A DNA stretch of 27,952 nt from JBFXIE01 sp050176255 (GCF_050176255.1 NZ_JBFXIE010000044.1); one strand, 5' to 3'; positions 1 through 8,325 are shown, counted from the first letter of the stretch. Numbers and translations are program-made. Notes: generated from the sequence alone by a model not told the origin.

Positions 1-1129
1 TGTCGGGCCGCACGGGGTGGGCCATGGGGCCCGCGTCTTCAGGGAACTGCACGGTGCGCAGCACGCGCACGTCCTCGATGCGCTTGACGGCGCGCGCGGA
101 CGGGCTGCCCGCCATGTCCATGCTGAATTCCTGGTCGCGAAAGACGGTCAGGCCTTCCTTCAGGCTCAGCTGGAACCAGTCGCGGCAGGTGACGCGGTTG
201 CCGGTCCAGTTGTGGAAGTACTCGTGGCCCACCACGGACTCGATGTTGGCAAAGTCCACATCGGTGGCGGTGGCCTGGCTGGCCAGAACGTACTTCGTGT
301 TGAAGATGTTCAGGCCCTTGTTCTCCATGGCGCCCATGTTGAAGTCGCTGGTGGCGACGATCATGAAACGCTGAAGATCCAGGCTCAGGCCAAAGCGCGC
401 CTCGTCCCAGGCGATGCTGGCCATGAGCGAGTTCATGGCGTGCTCGGTCTTGCCCAGGTCGCCGGGGCGCACATAAATCTGCAGCAGGTGATCGCGCCCC
501 GCGCGGCTTTTGATCTTTTGCTCGCGTGCCACCAGCTTGCCGGCCACCAGCGCGAACAGGTAGCTGGGCTTTTTGTGCGGGTCCACCCACTTGGCAAAGT
601 GGCGGCCGTCTTCCAGGTCGCCGCTGTCCACCAGATTGCCGTTGGACAGCAGCACCGGATAGTCGGCCTTGCTGGCGCGCAGCAGCACGCTGTAGCTGGC
701 CATGACGTCAGGGCGATCCGGGAAGTAGGTGATGCGCCGAAAGCCCTCAGCCTCGCACTGCGTGAAGAAGGTGCCCTGACTCACGTACAGGCCCGACAGC
801 TGGGTGTTCTTGGCGGGTGCGCAGGTGGTGAAAATCTCCAGCTCGAAGGGCTCGGTGCCCTCCGGCAGGTTTTCCAGCACCAGCTGGCCGCCGTCCAGCT
901 TGAACGAGGTGCCGGCGCCGTTGACCAGCACGCGCGCCAGGTTCAGATCCTCGCCATCCAGACGCAGCGGCTGCGCGGGCACGTCAGGGTTACGGCGCAC
1001 GCGCAGGCGGCTCAGTACCCGGGTTTTGGCAGGGTCCAGGTCAAAGGTGAGATCCACGGTGTCGATCCAGTACGCGGGGGGCGCGTAGTCGGCACGGTGG
1101 ATGGCGGTGGCTTGTCCTTCTCTCATCAT
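1..1129 (-). CDS. pepN: Aminopeptidase N, N-terminal part (runs off window)
   Basis: M1-family zinc metallo-aminopeptidase that removes N-terminal residues from peptides in the cytoplasm. The frame is open from the ATG to base 1, giving about 375 residues; the E. coli protein is about 870, so more than half lies outside the window. Seen directly: the substrate-binding GAMEN motif at about residues 265-269 and the zinc motif HEYFH at about 301-305, followed by the WTGNRVTCRDW and LKEGLTVFRDQEF blocks, which carry the third zinc ligand and are nearly identical to E. coli PepN. Two adjacent ATGs (1129 and 1126) are possible starts. It lies 64 bp downstream of prfB on the same strand and may be cotranscribed with it. 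Confidence 0.96.
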   Translation of the reverse strand, partial: MMREGQATAIHRADYAPPAYWIDTVDLTFDLDPAKTRVLSRLRVRRNPDVPAQPLRLDGEDLNLARVLVNGAGTSFKLDGGQLVLENLPEGTEPFELEIFTTCAPAKNTQLSGLYVSQGTFFTQCEAEGFRRITYFPDRPDVMASYSVLLRASKADYPVLLSNGNLVDSGDLEDGRHFAKWVDPHKKPSYLFALVAGKLVAREQKIKSRAGRDHLLQIYVRPGDLGKTEHAMNSLMASIAWDEARFGLSLDLQRFMIVATSDFNMGAMENKGLNIFNTKYVLASQATATDVDFANIESVVGHEYFHNWTGNRVTCRDWFQLSLKEGLTVFRDQEFSMDMAGSPSARAVKRIEDVRVLRTVQFPEDAGPMAHPVRPD

Positions 1130-1193
1130 GGCGATGGGCTTTCCAATCTGTGCGGGCGCGGTTGCACGCCCTGTTGAGAGCATGTTTTCGCTC

Positions 1194-2298
1194 TTAGACA
1201 CCCTGCTTGAGCGAGGCTTCGATGAATACGTCCAGGTCGCCGTCCAGCACCTTTTGCGTGGCAGAGACTTCGACGTTGGTGCGCAGATCCTTGATGCGGC
1301 TGTTGTCCAGCACGTAGCTGCGGATCTGGTGGCCCCAGCCCACGTCGGTCTTGGTGTCTTCCAGCTTTTGCTGCTCTTCCTGGCGCTTGCGCATCTCGTA
1401 GTCGTACAGGCGGCTGCGCAGGCGCTGCCAGGCCACGTCGCGGTTGCTGTGCTGGCTGCGCCCGTCCTGGCATTGCACCACGATGCCCGTGGGGATGTGC
1501 GTCAGGCGCACGGCCGAGTCGGTCTTGTTGATGTGCTGGCCGCCGGCGCCGGATGCGCGGTAGGTGTCGGTGCGCACGTCGGCAGGGTTGATGTTGATCT
1601 CGATGGAGTCGTCAATCTCGGGATAGACGAACAGCGACGCAAACGAGGTATGGCGCCCGCCCGACGAGTCAAAAGGCGACTTGCGAACCAGCCGGTGCAC
1701 GCCGGTTTCGGTACGCAGCAGGCCATAGGCGTATTCGCCTTCAACCTTGATGGTGGCGCTCTTGATGCCGGCCACGTCGCCCGGTGTTTCTTCTTCGACG
1801 GTGGCCTTGAAGCCCTTGCGCTCTGCGTATTTCAGGTACTGGCGCAGCAGCATGCTGGCCCAGTCGCAGGCCTCGGTGCCGCCGGCGCCGGCTTGTATAT
1901 CGACAAAGCAGTTCAGCGGGTCGGCCTCGTTGCTGAACATGCGGCGGAACTCCAGCTCTTCGATCAGCGGGCGCAGCTTGGCGGTCTCGGCCTCGATGGT
2001 GGTCAGGCCCGCTTCGTCGTCTTCTTCGCGGCTCATTTCGTAGAGCTCGGCGTTGTCGGCCAGCTCGGAGGTCAGCTTTTGCAGCGTGACCACCACGGCG
2101 GCGAGCGACTTTTGTTCCTTGCCCAGCTCCTGGGCCTTCTTGGGGTCGTTCCAGACCGCCGGGTCTTCCAGCGATGCGTTGACGGTGCGCAGGCGTTCGT
2201 ATTTGGCATCGTAGTCAAAGATACCTCCGTAGCTCTTGCGTCCGGGCGGACAGGTCTTCGAGGGTGGTGCCGATGAGGTTGATGCGTTCTGCGTCCAT
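1194..2298 (-). CDS. prfB: Peptide chain release factor 2 (programmed +1 frameshift)
   Basis: Recognises UGA and UAA stop codons and triggers hydrolysis of peptidyl-tRNA on the ribosome. The gene is in two frames. A 27-codon leader starting MDAERINLIG ends at an in-frame TGA (bases 2217-2215), and the rest continues in the +1 frame as DYDAKYERLR. Read through the shift the product is 367 residues, close to the 365 of E. coli RF2. The stop-codon recognition tripeptide SPF is at about 207-209 and the catalytic GGQ at about 252-254 within GAGGQHINKTDSAVRL. Translation from an internal start alone would lose about 66 residues of the N-terminal domain, so the shift is needed. pepN follows on the same strand. 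Confidence 0.97.
2215..2231 (-). promoter_or_regulatory. prfB: RF2 programmed +1 frameshift site
   Basis: On the minus strand the sequence reads CGGAGG TAT CTT TGA C. This has the three known parts of the RF2 autoregulatory site: a Shine-Dalgarno-like GGAGG just upstream, the slippery CTT, and an in-frame TGA followed by C, a poor termination context. When RF2 is scarce the ribosome slips +1 on CTT to read GAC. The E. coli site is AGGGGGTATCTTTGAC, so the slip codon and stop context are the same. Confidence 0.96.
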
Positions 2299-2443
2299 GG
2301 TGCGGGTGTCCTGTAGGTGTTGGTTGTCTTGCCGGGGCGCCCGGCAAATAGCCCGCGATTTTCTCACGGCGGGCACAGCGGCCCCCCGCCCGCGCGTGCG
2401 GCGCCGAGACGGGGTGAGGGTTATCCGGATTTGCTATGTTTTG

Positions 2444-2486
2444 AATAGCTGCTAGCGCTTTATTGACAAGCGCTAGAGCCTGTTTT
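2444..2486 (+). repeat. Dispersed hairpin repeat, copy 1 (best copy)
   Basis: Begins AATAGCTG and contains a perfect 9-bp inverted repeat, CTAGCGCTT (2452-2460) and AAGCGCTAG (2468-2476), around a 7-nt loop, then AGCCTGTTTT. It lies between the end of ddh and the start of prfB, so it is transcribed only if those two share a transcript. Five related copies occur in intergenic DNA of this window (8341, 13030, 16347, 17751, 24060). Confidence 0.85.
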
Positions 2487-2506
2487 GTCCAATATTTGAG
2501 CGTAGC

Positions 2507-3517
2507 TTACAGCAGCTGCTCGCGCAGCTCGGCCGCGCTCTTGGGCGACAGCAGGCCCGGGGCCACGTCAAACACCGTCTTGCAGCCAAACTGCCCCGCC
2601 TGCTGCATGCGGCGCACCGCACGCGCGTAGGCCACCAGCACGCTGGCCGTGAACTCGGGGTTGCTGTCCAGCTGCAGGCGGTACTCGATCACCTGGCCGC
2701 TTTGCGCGGTGGTGTTGCCGCTGCGGATCACAAAGCCGCCGTGCGGCATGGCGCCGTGGTCGCGCGCCAGTTCTTCGGCGTTGATGAAGTGCACCGTGGT
2801 GTCGTACTCGTCAAAGTAGTGCGGCATGGTGACGATGGCCTGGCGCACGGCGTCGGCGTTGGCGCCCTCGGCCAGCACCACAAAGCATTCGCGGCGGTGC
2901 TTCTCGCGTGTGGACAGCTGCGGGCGCACGCCGCTGCGCACCTTGTCCACCGCCTCGCCCACCGGGATGGTGTATTGCACGCCGCCCGCCACGCCGGGCA
3001 CGCGGCGCACCGCGTCGGAGTGGCCCTGGCTCAGGCCCTTGCCCCAGAAGGTGTAGGTGGCGCCGTCGGGCAGCAGGGCTTCGCCCATCACGCGGTTGAT
3101 CGAGAACATGCCCGGGTCCCAGCCCGCCGAGATCAGCGCCGTGGTCTGGCCGGCCTGGGCGGCGGCATCCACGGCGGCAAAGTGCTCGGGGATGCGCGCA
3201 TGGGTGTCAAAGCTGTCCACCAGGCTGAAATGCGCCGCCAGCTCGGGGCTTTGGCGGGGCAGGTCGTCCTTGGAGCCGCCGCACAAGATCAGCACGTCGA
3301 TGCGGTCCTTGTGGCCCGGCAGGCTGTCGATGCCGTACACCGGCACACCGGCGCCCAGAGGCTTGAGCTGCGCGGGGTCGCGGCGCGTGTAGATGCCGGC
3401 GATGGCCATGTCGGGGTTCTTGGCGATGGCGGCCTCCACGCCGCGCCCCAGGTTGCCGTAGCCCACGATGCCGATGCGGATGGCGGTCTGGGGGCGGTCG
3501 TTGTGGTTGTGATCCAT
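2507..3517 (-). CDS. ddh: meso-Diaminopimelate D-dehydrogenase
   Basis: NADP-dependent interconversion of meso-2,6-diaminopimelate and L-2-amino-6-oxopimelate plus ammonia, a one-step route in lysine and peptidoglycan-precursor metabolism; cytoplasmic. The 336-residue product matches Corynebacterium Ddh along its length. It has a Rossmann nucleotide site IGIVGYGNLG at residues 15-24, and the blocks SAGWDPGMFSINRV, FWGKGLSQGHSDA, RRVPGV and MPHGGFVI correspond to the substrate pocket. The start at 3517 is preceded by AAAGG at a suitable distance; longer readings from upstream bases add low-complexity residues with no counterpart in the family. The extra N-terminal stretch MDHNHNDRPQTA is unusual. 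A candidate -10 and tandem repeats lie upstream. Most Proteobacteria use the succinylase pathway instead, so this is an accessory enzyme here. Confidence 0.93.
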   Translation of the reverse strand: MDHNHNDRPQTAIRIGIVGYGNLGRGVEAAIAKNPDMAIAGIYTRRDPAQLKPLGAGVPVYGIDSLPGHKDRIDVLILCGGSKDDLPRQSPELAAHFSLVDSFDTHARIPEHFAAVDAAAQAGQTTALISAGWDPGMFSINRVMGEALLPDGATYTFWGKGLSQGHSDAVRRVPGVAGGVQYTIPVGEAVDKVRSGVRPQLSTREKHRRECFVVLAEGANADAVRQAIVTMPHYFDEYDTTVHFINAEELARDHGAMPHGGFVIRSGNTTAQSGQVIEYRLQLDSNPEFTASVLVAYARAVRRMQQAGQFGCKTVFDVAPGLLSPKSAAELREQLL

Positions 3518-3558
3518 GCTGGTAATTACCTTTGGTTGACTGAAATCCTGAACGCAGG

Positions 3559-3564
3559 ATTGTC
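3559..3564 (-). promoter_or_regulatory. Candidate -10 box for ddh
   Basis: On the minus strand GACAAT sits in the context CCGACAATCC about 42 bp before the ddh ATG. The same CGACAATCC string occurs just upstream of murB and folC. No clear -35 is visible. Inference only. Confidence 0.35.
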
Positions 3565-3606
3565 GGCCAGCGCAGGGCATGCGCGGCGCACGCGGGGTTC
3601 GGGGCG

Positions 3607-3647
3607 TCCATCGCAAGTCCATCGCAAGTCCATCGCACAAATGGACT
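3607..3647. repeat. Three 11-bp tandem repeats plus inverted repeat upstream of ddh
   Basis: TCCATCGCAAG is repeated at 3607-3617 and 3618-3628, with a third copy differing at its end (3629-3639). The last copy overlaps a perfect inverted repeat, AGTCCAT (3627-3633) and ATGGACT (3641-3647), with a 7-nt spacer. The block lies between the divergent ddh and response-regulator genes, upstream of the candidate ddh -10, where an activator would bind. Confidence 0.6.
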
Positions 3648-3694
3648 AGCCCGGCAGTGGTCGCCGCTGCTGCGTTGTGCGCAATACTTCACCC

Positions 3695-4342
3695 ATGCCT
3701 GCCCACCTGCTGCTCGTGGACGACCACACCCTTTTTCGTACCGGCCTGCGCCTGATCGTGCAAGACCACCCTGGCGTGGGGCCGATCTCGGAGGCGGGCT
3801 CGATCGCGCAGGCCTGCGCACTGCCGCAGCGCGACGTGCGCCTGATCTTGCTCGACATCCAGATGCCGGGCATGAACGGCCTGGACGGCCTGCGCCCGCT
3901 GCGCGATGCATTCACCAGTGCACGCATCGTGCTGGTGTCGGCCAGCGTGGCGCCTGATGCGGTACGCGAATCGCGCGCGCGCGGCGCCGACGGTTTTCTG
4001 CCCAAGTCCGCCAGCGGCGAAGACATTCTGGAGGCCATCAGCCTTGCGCTTGCCGGCCTGCCGTGCTTTCCGGCAGCCAGCACGCCGGTGCCGCCGACGC
4101 CGCCTGGCGCCGGGCAGGGCGCGCCGGCCCTCACGGCGCGCCAGCTCGACGTGCTGCACCTGCTGTGCGCGGGCAAGCCCAACAAGGTCATCGCGCGCGA
4201 CCTCGGCCTGAGCGAGAACACGGTGCGCGTGCATGTGGCCGCCATCTTTGTCCAGCTGGGCGTGAATAGCCGCAGCGCTGCCTTGCTGGCCGCCCAGCGC
4301 CTGGGCCTGGTGCACTGGCCTGTTGCCGATGCACCGCATTGA
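3695..4342 (+). CDS. NarL/LuxR-family two-component response regulator
   Basis: DNA-binding response regulator of 215 residues. The receiver domain (about 1-120) has the acidic pair D9-D10, phospho-acceptor D54 in LILLDIQMPG, and the usual S and K positions in VLVSAS and FLPKSAS. A Pro-rich linker (about 127-140) leads to a LuxR-type helix-turn-helix at about 142-205 with LTARQLDVLHLL and the recognition region SENTVRVHVAAIF. ATG 3695 is preferred; a GTG at 3677 would add six residues before the conserved receiver start. The stop overlaps the start of the following histidine kinase, so the pair is translationally coupled and is presumably a cognate system. The target genes are not evident. 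The divergent ddh promoter region carries repeats that could be an operator, which is inference. Confidence 0.93.
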   Translation: MPAHLLLVDDHTLFRTGLRLIVQDHPGVGPISEAGSIAQACALPQRDVRLILLDIQMPGMNGLDGLRPLRDAFTSARIVLVSASVAPDAVRESRARGADGFLPKSASGEDILEAISLALAGLPCFPAASTPVPPTPPGAGQGAPALTARQLDVLHLLCAGKPNKVIARDLGLSENTVRVHVAAIFVQLGVNSRSAALLAAQRLGLVHWPVADAPH

Positions 4343-6185
4343 CGCCTGGTGCGCGCGCGCTGCCGGCTGGCGCCGCGCCTGGCGCGTGGCGCTGCGCTGG
4401 GACCGCGACGAGGTGCTGGTCGAGCAGGTGGCCCTGCTGCGGCGCAACTTTCCGATGACGCTGTGGGCGTCGCTGGTCACCTCGGTGGGCACGGTGTGGA
4501 TCATGTCGCTGGCGGTGCCGCGGGTGCCCATGCTGTGGTGGATGGCGTCGCACTGGCTGGTGGTGGGCGGCGTCTATCTGGCACTGCGGCGGCTGCCGCG
4601 GCGCCACCTGCGCCCGCGCAGCGACGCCCGGCGGCTGATGGCCTGCATGACGGCCATGGGCATGACCTGGGGGTCGCTGGGCGGCATGGCGCTGTGGCAT
4701 GGCAGCGGCACGGATGCGGTGGTGTACGCCATTGGCATCCTGAGCACCGTGTCGTCGGGCGCGCTGGGCCTGGGCGCGCCGCTGCTGCGCGGCTACATGG
4801 CCTATCTGACCTTCGCCATCAGCGGGGTGCTGATCGTGCTGGGGGTGCTGGGCGGGCCCATCGCGCTGCCCGGCTGCGTGCTGGTGATGGTGTACTACCT
4901 GCTGACCAGCATGCATGCACACACCCTGGCGCAGGCGGCGCGCGACAGCATCGAGCTCAAGCTCGACAACGAGCGCCTGGTGGGGCAGTTGCGCGCCCAG
5001 ACGCAGACGGCCATGCAGGCGCAGGCCGCGGCCGAGCAGGCCAACCAGGAAAAATCGCGCTTTCTGGCGGCGGCCAGCCATGACCTGCGCCAGCCGCTGC
5101 ATGCGCTGGGCCTGTTTCTGGACACGCTGGGGCGCAGCCCCATGTCGGCGCAGCAGGCCACCGTGCTGGGGCATGCGCGCAGCGCGTCGGGCGCTGCGTC
5201 CGAGATGCTGATCACGCTGCTGGACTATTCGCGCCTGGAAGCGGGCGTGGTTCAGGCGCATGCTGCGCCCTTTGCTGTGCAGCCGTTGCTGGGCGCGCTG
5301 GAGCAGGAGTTTGGCGCGCAGGCCGATGCGGCCGGCCTGGTCTATCGCACGCGCGACACCACCGCCGCGGCGCTGGCCGACAAGGCGCTGGTCGATCTGG
5401 TGATGCGCAATTTCATCTCCAACGCGCTGCGCTACACGCGCTCGGGCGGCCTGCTGGTGACCTGCCGGCAGCGGGGCGGGCGGCCGGCGCTGGAGGTGTG
5501 GGACACGGGCACGGGCATTGCCCCGGAGCATCTGGATGAAATCTTCAAAGAGTTTCACCAGTTGGACAACCCCGAGCGCGACCGGCGCAAGGGTCTGGGT
5601 CTGGGCCTGGCCATCGTGCAGCGGCTGGCCCAGGCCATGCAGGCGCAGGTGGATGTGCGCTCGCGCCCCGGTCGCGGCTCGGTGTTTCGGCTGTGGCTTG
5701 AGCCCTGGCATGGCGCGCTGGTGGACGAGGCGCCGGGCACGCAGGCCGAAAGCGCCAGCCTGCAGGGGCTGAATGTGCTGGTGATTGACGACGACGAGGC
5801 CGTGCGCCTGGGCATGCAGTCGCTGCTGACCAGCTGGGACTGCCGCTGCCTGTGCGCCGAGTCGTCCGCCGATGCCCTGGCGCGGCTGCGCCACATGCCC
5901 TGGCCCGACGTGATCGTGACCGACTACCGCCTGCGCCACCAAGAGACCGGCAAACAGGCGTTGCAGGTGCTGCGCGCCCACCTGGGGCGGCAGGTGCCCG
6001 CCATCATCATGACGGGCGACACCTCGCCGCAGCGCCTGCGCGATGCGCAATCCACGGCGGCGCTGCTGCTGCACAAGCCGGTGTCTGCGCACCAGTTGTG
6101 TACCGCATTGGCGGAGCTGATGCTGCAACAGCGCAGTGCTGCCGAACGGGCAGGGCTGGCGCAGCCAGTCGCGCCTGCGGGCTGA
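4329..6185 (+). CDS. Membrane-bound hybrid sensor histidine kinase
   Basis: A 618-residue sensor kinase. The first about 200 residues contain roughly six hydrophobic helices with short loops and no recognisable periplasmic sensor domain, so sensing is probably within the membrane. A coiled-coil-like stretch (about 205-240) precedes the dimerisation/phospho-acceptor domain with H251 in ASHDLRQPLHALGLF. The ATPase domain follows with the N-box NFISNALRYT, the G1 motif DTGTGI and the G2 motif GLGLGLAIV. The C-terminal receiver domain (about 480-600) has the acidic cluster IDDDE, phospho-acceptor D532 in VTDYRLR, and K in LLHKP. There is no output domain, so phosphate would pass to a separate regulator, most simply the overlapping upstream NarL-type protein. 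A TTG at 4323 is an alternative start. Confidence 0.93.
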   Translation: MHRIDAWCARAAGWRRAWRVALRWDRDEVLVEQVALLRRNFPMTLWASLVTSVGTVWIMSLAVPRVPMLWWMASHWLVVGGVYLALRRLPRRHLRPRSDARRLMACMTAMGMTWGSLGGMALWHGSGTDAVVYAIGILSTVSSGALGLGAPLLRGYMAYLTFAISGVLIVLGVLGGPIALPGCVLVMVYYLLTSMHAHTLAQAARDSIELKLDNERLVGQLRAQTQTAMQAQAAAEQANQEKSRFLAAASHDLRQPLHALGLFLDTLGRSPMSAQQATVLGHARSASGAASEMLITLLDYSRLEAGVVQAHAAPFAVQPLLGALEQEFGAQADAAGLVYRTRDTTAAALADKALVDLVMRNFISNALRYTRSGGLLVTCRQRGGRPALEVWDTGTGIAPEHLDEIFKEFHQLDNPERDRRKGLGLGLAIVQRLAQAMQAQVDVRSRPGRGSVFRLWLEPWHGALVDEAPGTQAESASLQGLNVLVIDDDEAVRLGMQSLLTSWDCRCLCAESSADALARLRHMPWPDVIVTDYRLRHQETGKQALQVLRAHLGRQVPAIIMTGDTSPQRLRDAQSTAALLLHKPVSAHQLCTALAELMLQQRSAAERAGLAQPVAPAG

Positions 6186-6201
6186 CGGGCCGGGCGACGG
6201 C

Positions 6202-7137
6202 TCAGGCAGGCGCTGCCGGCTGCGTCACAAACGCCTCGATCAGCCCCGCCACGGTCTGTGGCTGGTCGTGGTGCAGCATGTGGCCGGCGTCTTGCACCAC
6301 GGCGGTGCGCGCATGGCGCACATGGCGCAAGCGCTGGTGGTAGTGCTGCAGCGTGTAGCGGCCCCTGTTCCAGCGCTCCAGGCTGTCGTCGCTGGCATGC
6401 ACCGAGAGCACCGGCGCGCTGATGGCCTCGTACAGCGCCAGCACTTCGTCCAGGCGATACAGGTGCGGGTTGACGACTTTGTGCGCCGCGTCGCCCAGGA
6501 CGTGCCAGCGCCCGTCGGCATCTTCGTGGGCCCAGTGGCGGGCCAGCCAGGCAGCCTTGTCGGCGGGCAGGCGCGGGTTGGTTTTCATCAGGCGCAGGGC
6601 CACGCTGTGGGCGCTGTCGTAGGGCTTGAGGGCCATGTCGCCGCGCTCCAGCTGGCGCAATTCGTCCATCCACTGCGCCAGTCGCGCGGGCGCCTGCGCC
6701 GGCTGCGTGGCGGGCAGGCCAAAGCCCTCCAGGTTGACCAGGCTGCGGATGCGCGCGGGCCGGGCGCCCGCGTACGACATGGCCACGTTGCCGCCCATGC
6801 TGTGGCCCACCAGATCCACGGGCCGGTCTCCTGCGTAGTGGTCCAGCAGATGATCCAGGTCGGCCAGGTAATCGACGAAGTGGTAGCTGTCGCACGGCGC
6901 GCTCAGGCGGCTCAGGCCAAAGCCTCGCCAGTCGGGCGCGATGATCTGCCGGCCCGCGGCAAAACCGTCACCGAAAGCATCGACCACGAACTGCCAGGAC
7001 GCGCCCACATCCATCCAGCCGTGCAGCAGCACCAGCGGCGTTGTGTCGGCGCGGCGCTGACCCCAGGTGCGCACGTGGTAGCGCAGCGTGCGTATGGGGA
7101 CGGACTCGGGGCGTGCGGGGCGTTGAACTTGGTACAT
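6202..7137 (-). CDS. Alpha/beta-fold hydrolase
   Basis: Probable serine hydrolase or esterase of 311 residues; substrate unknown. The alpha/beta hydrolase core is clear: oxyanion-hole region LVLLHGWMD (36-43), IIAPDWRGFGLS, and the nucleophile elbow GHSMGG with S113. The likely acid is D250 or D251 in SVHASDDS and the likely base H286 in DAGHMLHHDQP. There is no signal peptide or membrane segment, so it is probably cytoplasmic. It is convergent with the histidine kinase (16 bp apart) and divergent from the aldo/keto reductase. ATG 7137 is chosen because the frame upstream has no family-like sequence. Confidence 0.88.
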   Translation of the reverse strand: MYQVQRPARPESVPIRTLRYHVRTWGQRRADTTPLVLLHGWMDVGASWQFVVDAFGDGFAAGRQIIAPDWRGFGLSRLSAPCDSYHFVDYLADLDHLLDHYAGDRPVDLVGHSMGGNVAMSYAGARPARIRSLVNLEGFGLPATQPAQAPARLAQWMDELRQLERGDMALKPYDSAHSVALRLMKTNPRLPADKAAWLARHWAHEDADGRWHVLGDAAHKVVNPHLYRLDEVLALYEAISAPVLSVHASDDSLERWNRGRYTLQHYHQRLRHVRHARTAVVQDAGHMLHHDQPQTVAGLIEAFVTQPAAPA

Positions 7138-7263
7138 GGCGGCATTTTCCAGTGACTGTATTTTGCGAAGGCATGGAGCGTCGGTGGGATGCGAGTCCGT
7201 ACACTCGGGCGCGGTTTCTGACCGTTTGCATCGCAGTTTGATCGAAGTTTTACCGGAGCCCGC

Positions 7264-8325
7264 ATGGACACAATCTCCCTTGGCCGCAGCGACTTGCGCG
7301 TCACCCCGATCTGCCTTGGCACCATGACTTTCGGCGAGCAGGTGGCCGAGCCGCAGGCGCATGCCATTTTGGACCGCGCGCTGGAGCGCGGTGTGAACTT
7401 CATCGACACGGCCGAGATGTACGCCGTGCCCGCGCGTCAGGAGACTTGCGGCGCCACCGAGTCCATCATCGGCCGCTGGTTTGCGCGCAACCCCGGCGCA
7501 CGGCAAAAAACCGTGCTGGCCACCAAGGTGGCCGGCCCCTCGCGCGGCATGCCCTGGATTCGGCAGGGCCTGGGGCTGACGCCGACCGACATCCTTGCCT
7601 CGTGCGAGGGCAGTTTGCGCCGCCTGCAGACCGACGTGATCGACCTGTACCAGATCCACTGGCCCGAGCGGCATGTGCCTGCGTTTGGCCAGCTGTACTA
7701 CGACCCGGACAAAGAAGTCAGCGCGACCCCCATTCACGATCAGCTGCAGGCGCTGGCCAGCCTGGTGCGCGCGGGCAAGGTGCGCTACATCGGTTTGTCG
7801 AACGAGACGCCCTACGGCGTGCACGAGTTCGTGCGCTTGGCCGAGCAGCATGGCCTGCCGCGGGTGGTGTCGGTGCAGAACCCGTATTGCCTGCTCAACC
7901 GCAGCTGGGACAACGCCATGGACGAAAGCTGCCACCGCCTGGGCGTGTCGCTGCTGGCATATTCGCCGCTGGCGTTCGGGCTGCTGACGGGCAAGTTTGA
8001 CCAGCACGCCCCGGCGGATGCTGGCGCGCCGCAGAACGCGCGCATCGCCCGCTATGAGTCGGTGCGCAAGCAGCGCTGGGGCCGCCCCGAGGCGCTGGCC
8101 GCTGCCCGGCGCTACAACCAGCTGGCGCGCGACCACGGCCTGTCGCCCACGCAGCTGGCGCTGGCGTTTTGCTACCGCAGCTGGCGCGTGGCCTGCACCA
8201 TCATCGGCGTGACATCACTGGCGCAGCTGGACGAAGACCTGGATGCCTGGGCCACGCCCCTGTCGCCCGGGCTGCTGGCCGCCATCGACGCGGTGCGCTG
8301 GGAAATGCGCGATCCGGCGCAGTGA
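7264..8325 (+). CDS. tas: Aldo/keto reductase, Tas-like
   Basis: NADPH-dependent oxidoreductase of the aldo/keto reductase superfamily, 353 residues, close in order and motifs to E. coli Tas (examples: LGTMTFGEQ, DTAEMYAVP, KVAGPSR, DLYQIHWPER, VQNPYCLLNRS). The catalytic tetrad is complete: D48, Y53, K88 and H132. The C-terminal cofactor segment IIGVTSLAQLDEDL is present. GGAG lies about 8 nt before the ATG. The physiological substrate of Tas proteins is poorly known; E. coli tas was found as a suppressor of tyrosine auxotrophy. Downstream comes a hairpin-repeat copy and then ybaK. Confidence 0.92.
   Translation: MDTISLGRSDLRVTPICLGTMTFGEQVAEPQAHAILDRALERGVNFIDTAEMYAVPARQETCGATESIIGRWFARNPGARQKTVLATKVAGPSRGMPWIRQGLGLTPTDILASCEGSLRRLQTDVIDLYQIHWPERHVPAFGQLYYDPDKEVSATPIHDQLQALASLVRAGKVRYIGLSNETPYGVHEFVRLAEQHGLPRVVSVQNPYCLLNRSWDNAMDESCHRLGVSLLAYSPLAFGLLTGKFDQHAPADAGAPQNARIARYESVRKQRWGRPEALAAARRYNQLARDHGLSPTQLALAFCYRSWRVACTIIGVTSLAQLDEDLDAWATPLSPGLLAAIDAVRWEMRDPAQ

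Noticed and set aside
3607..3639. Short tandem repeats as a possible CRISPR array
   Set aside because: The units are 11 bp and directly adjacent, with no spacers and no cas genes nearby.
4188..6128. 646-codon open frame antisense to the hybrid histidine kinase
   Set aside because: It is the complement of a well-supported kinase gene. Its product is a low-complexity Arg/Gln/His/Ala sequence, typical of antisense frames in GC-rich DNA.
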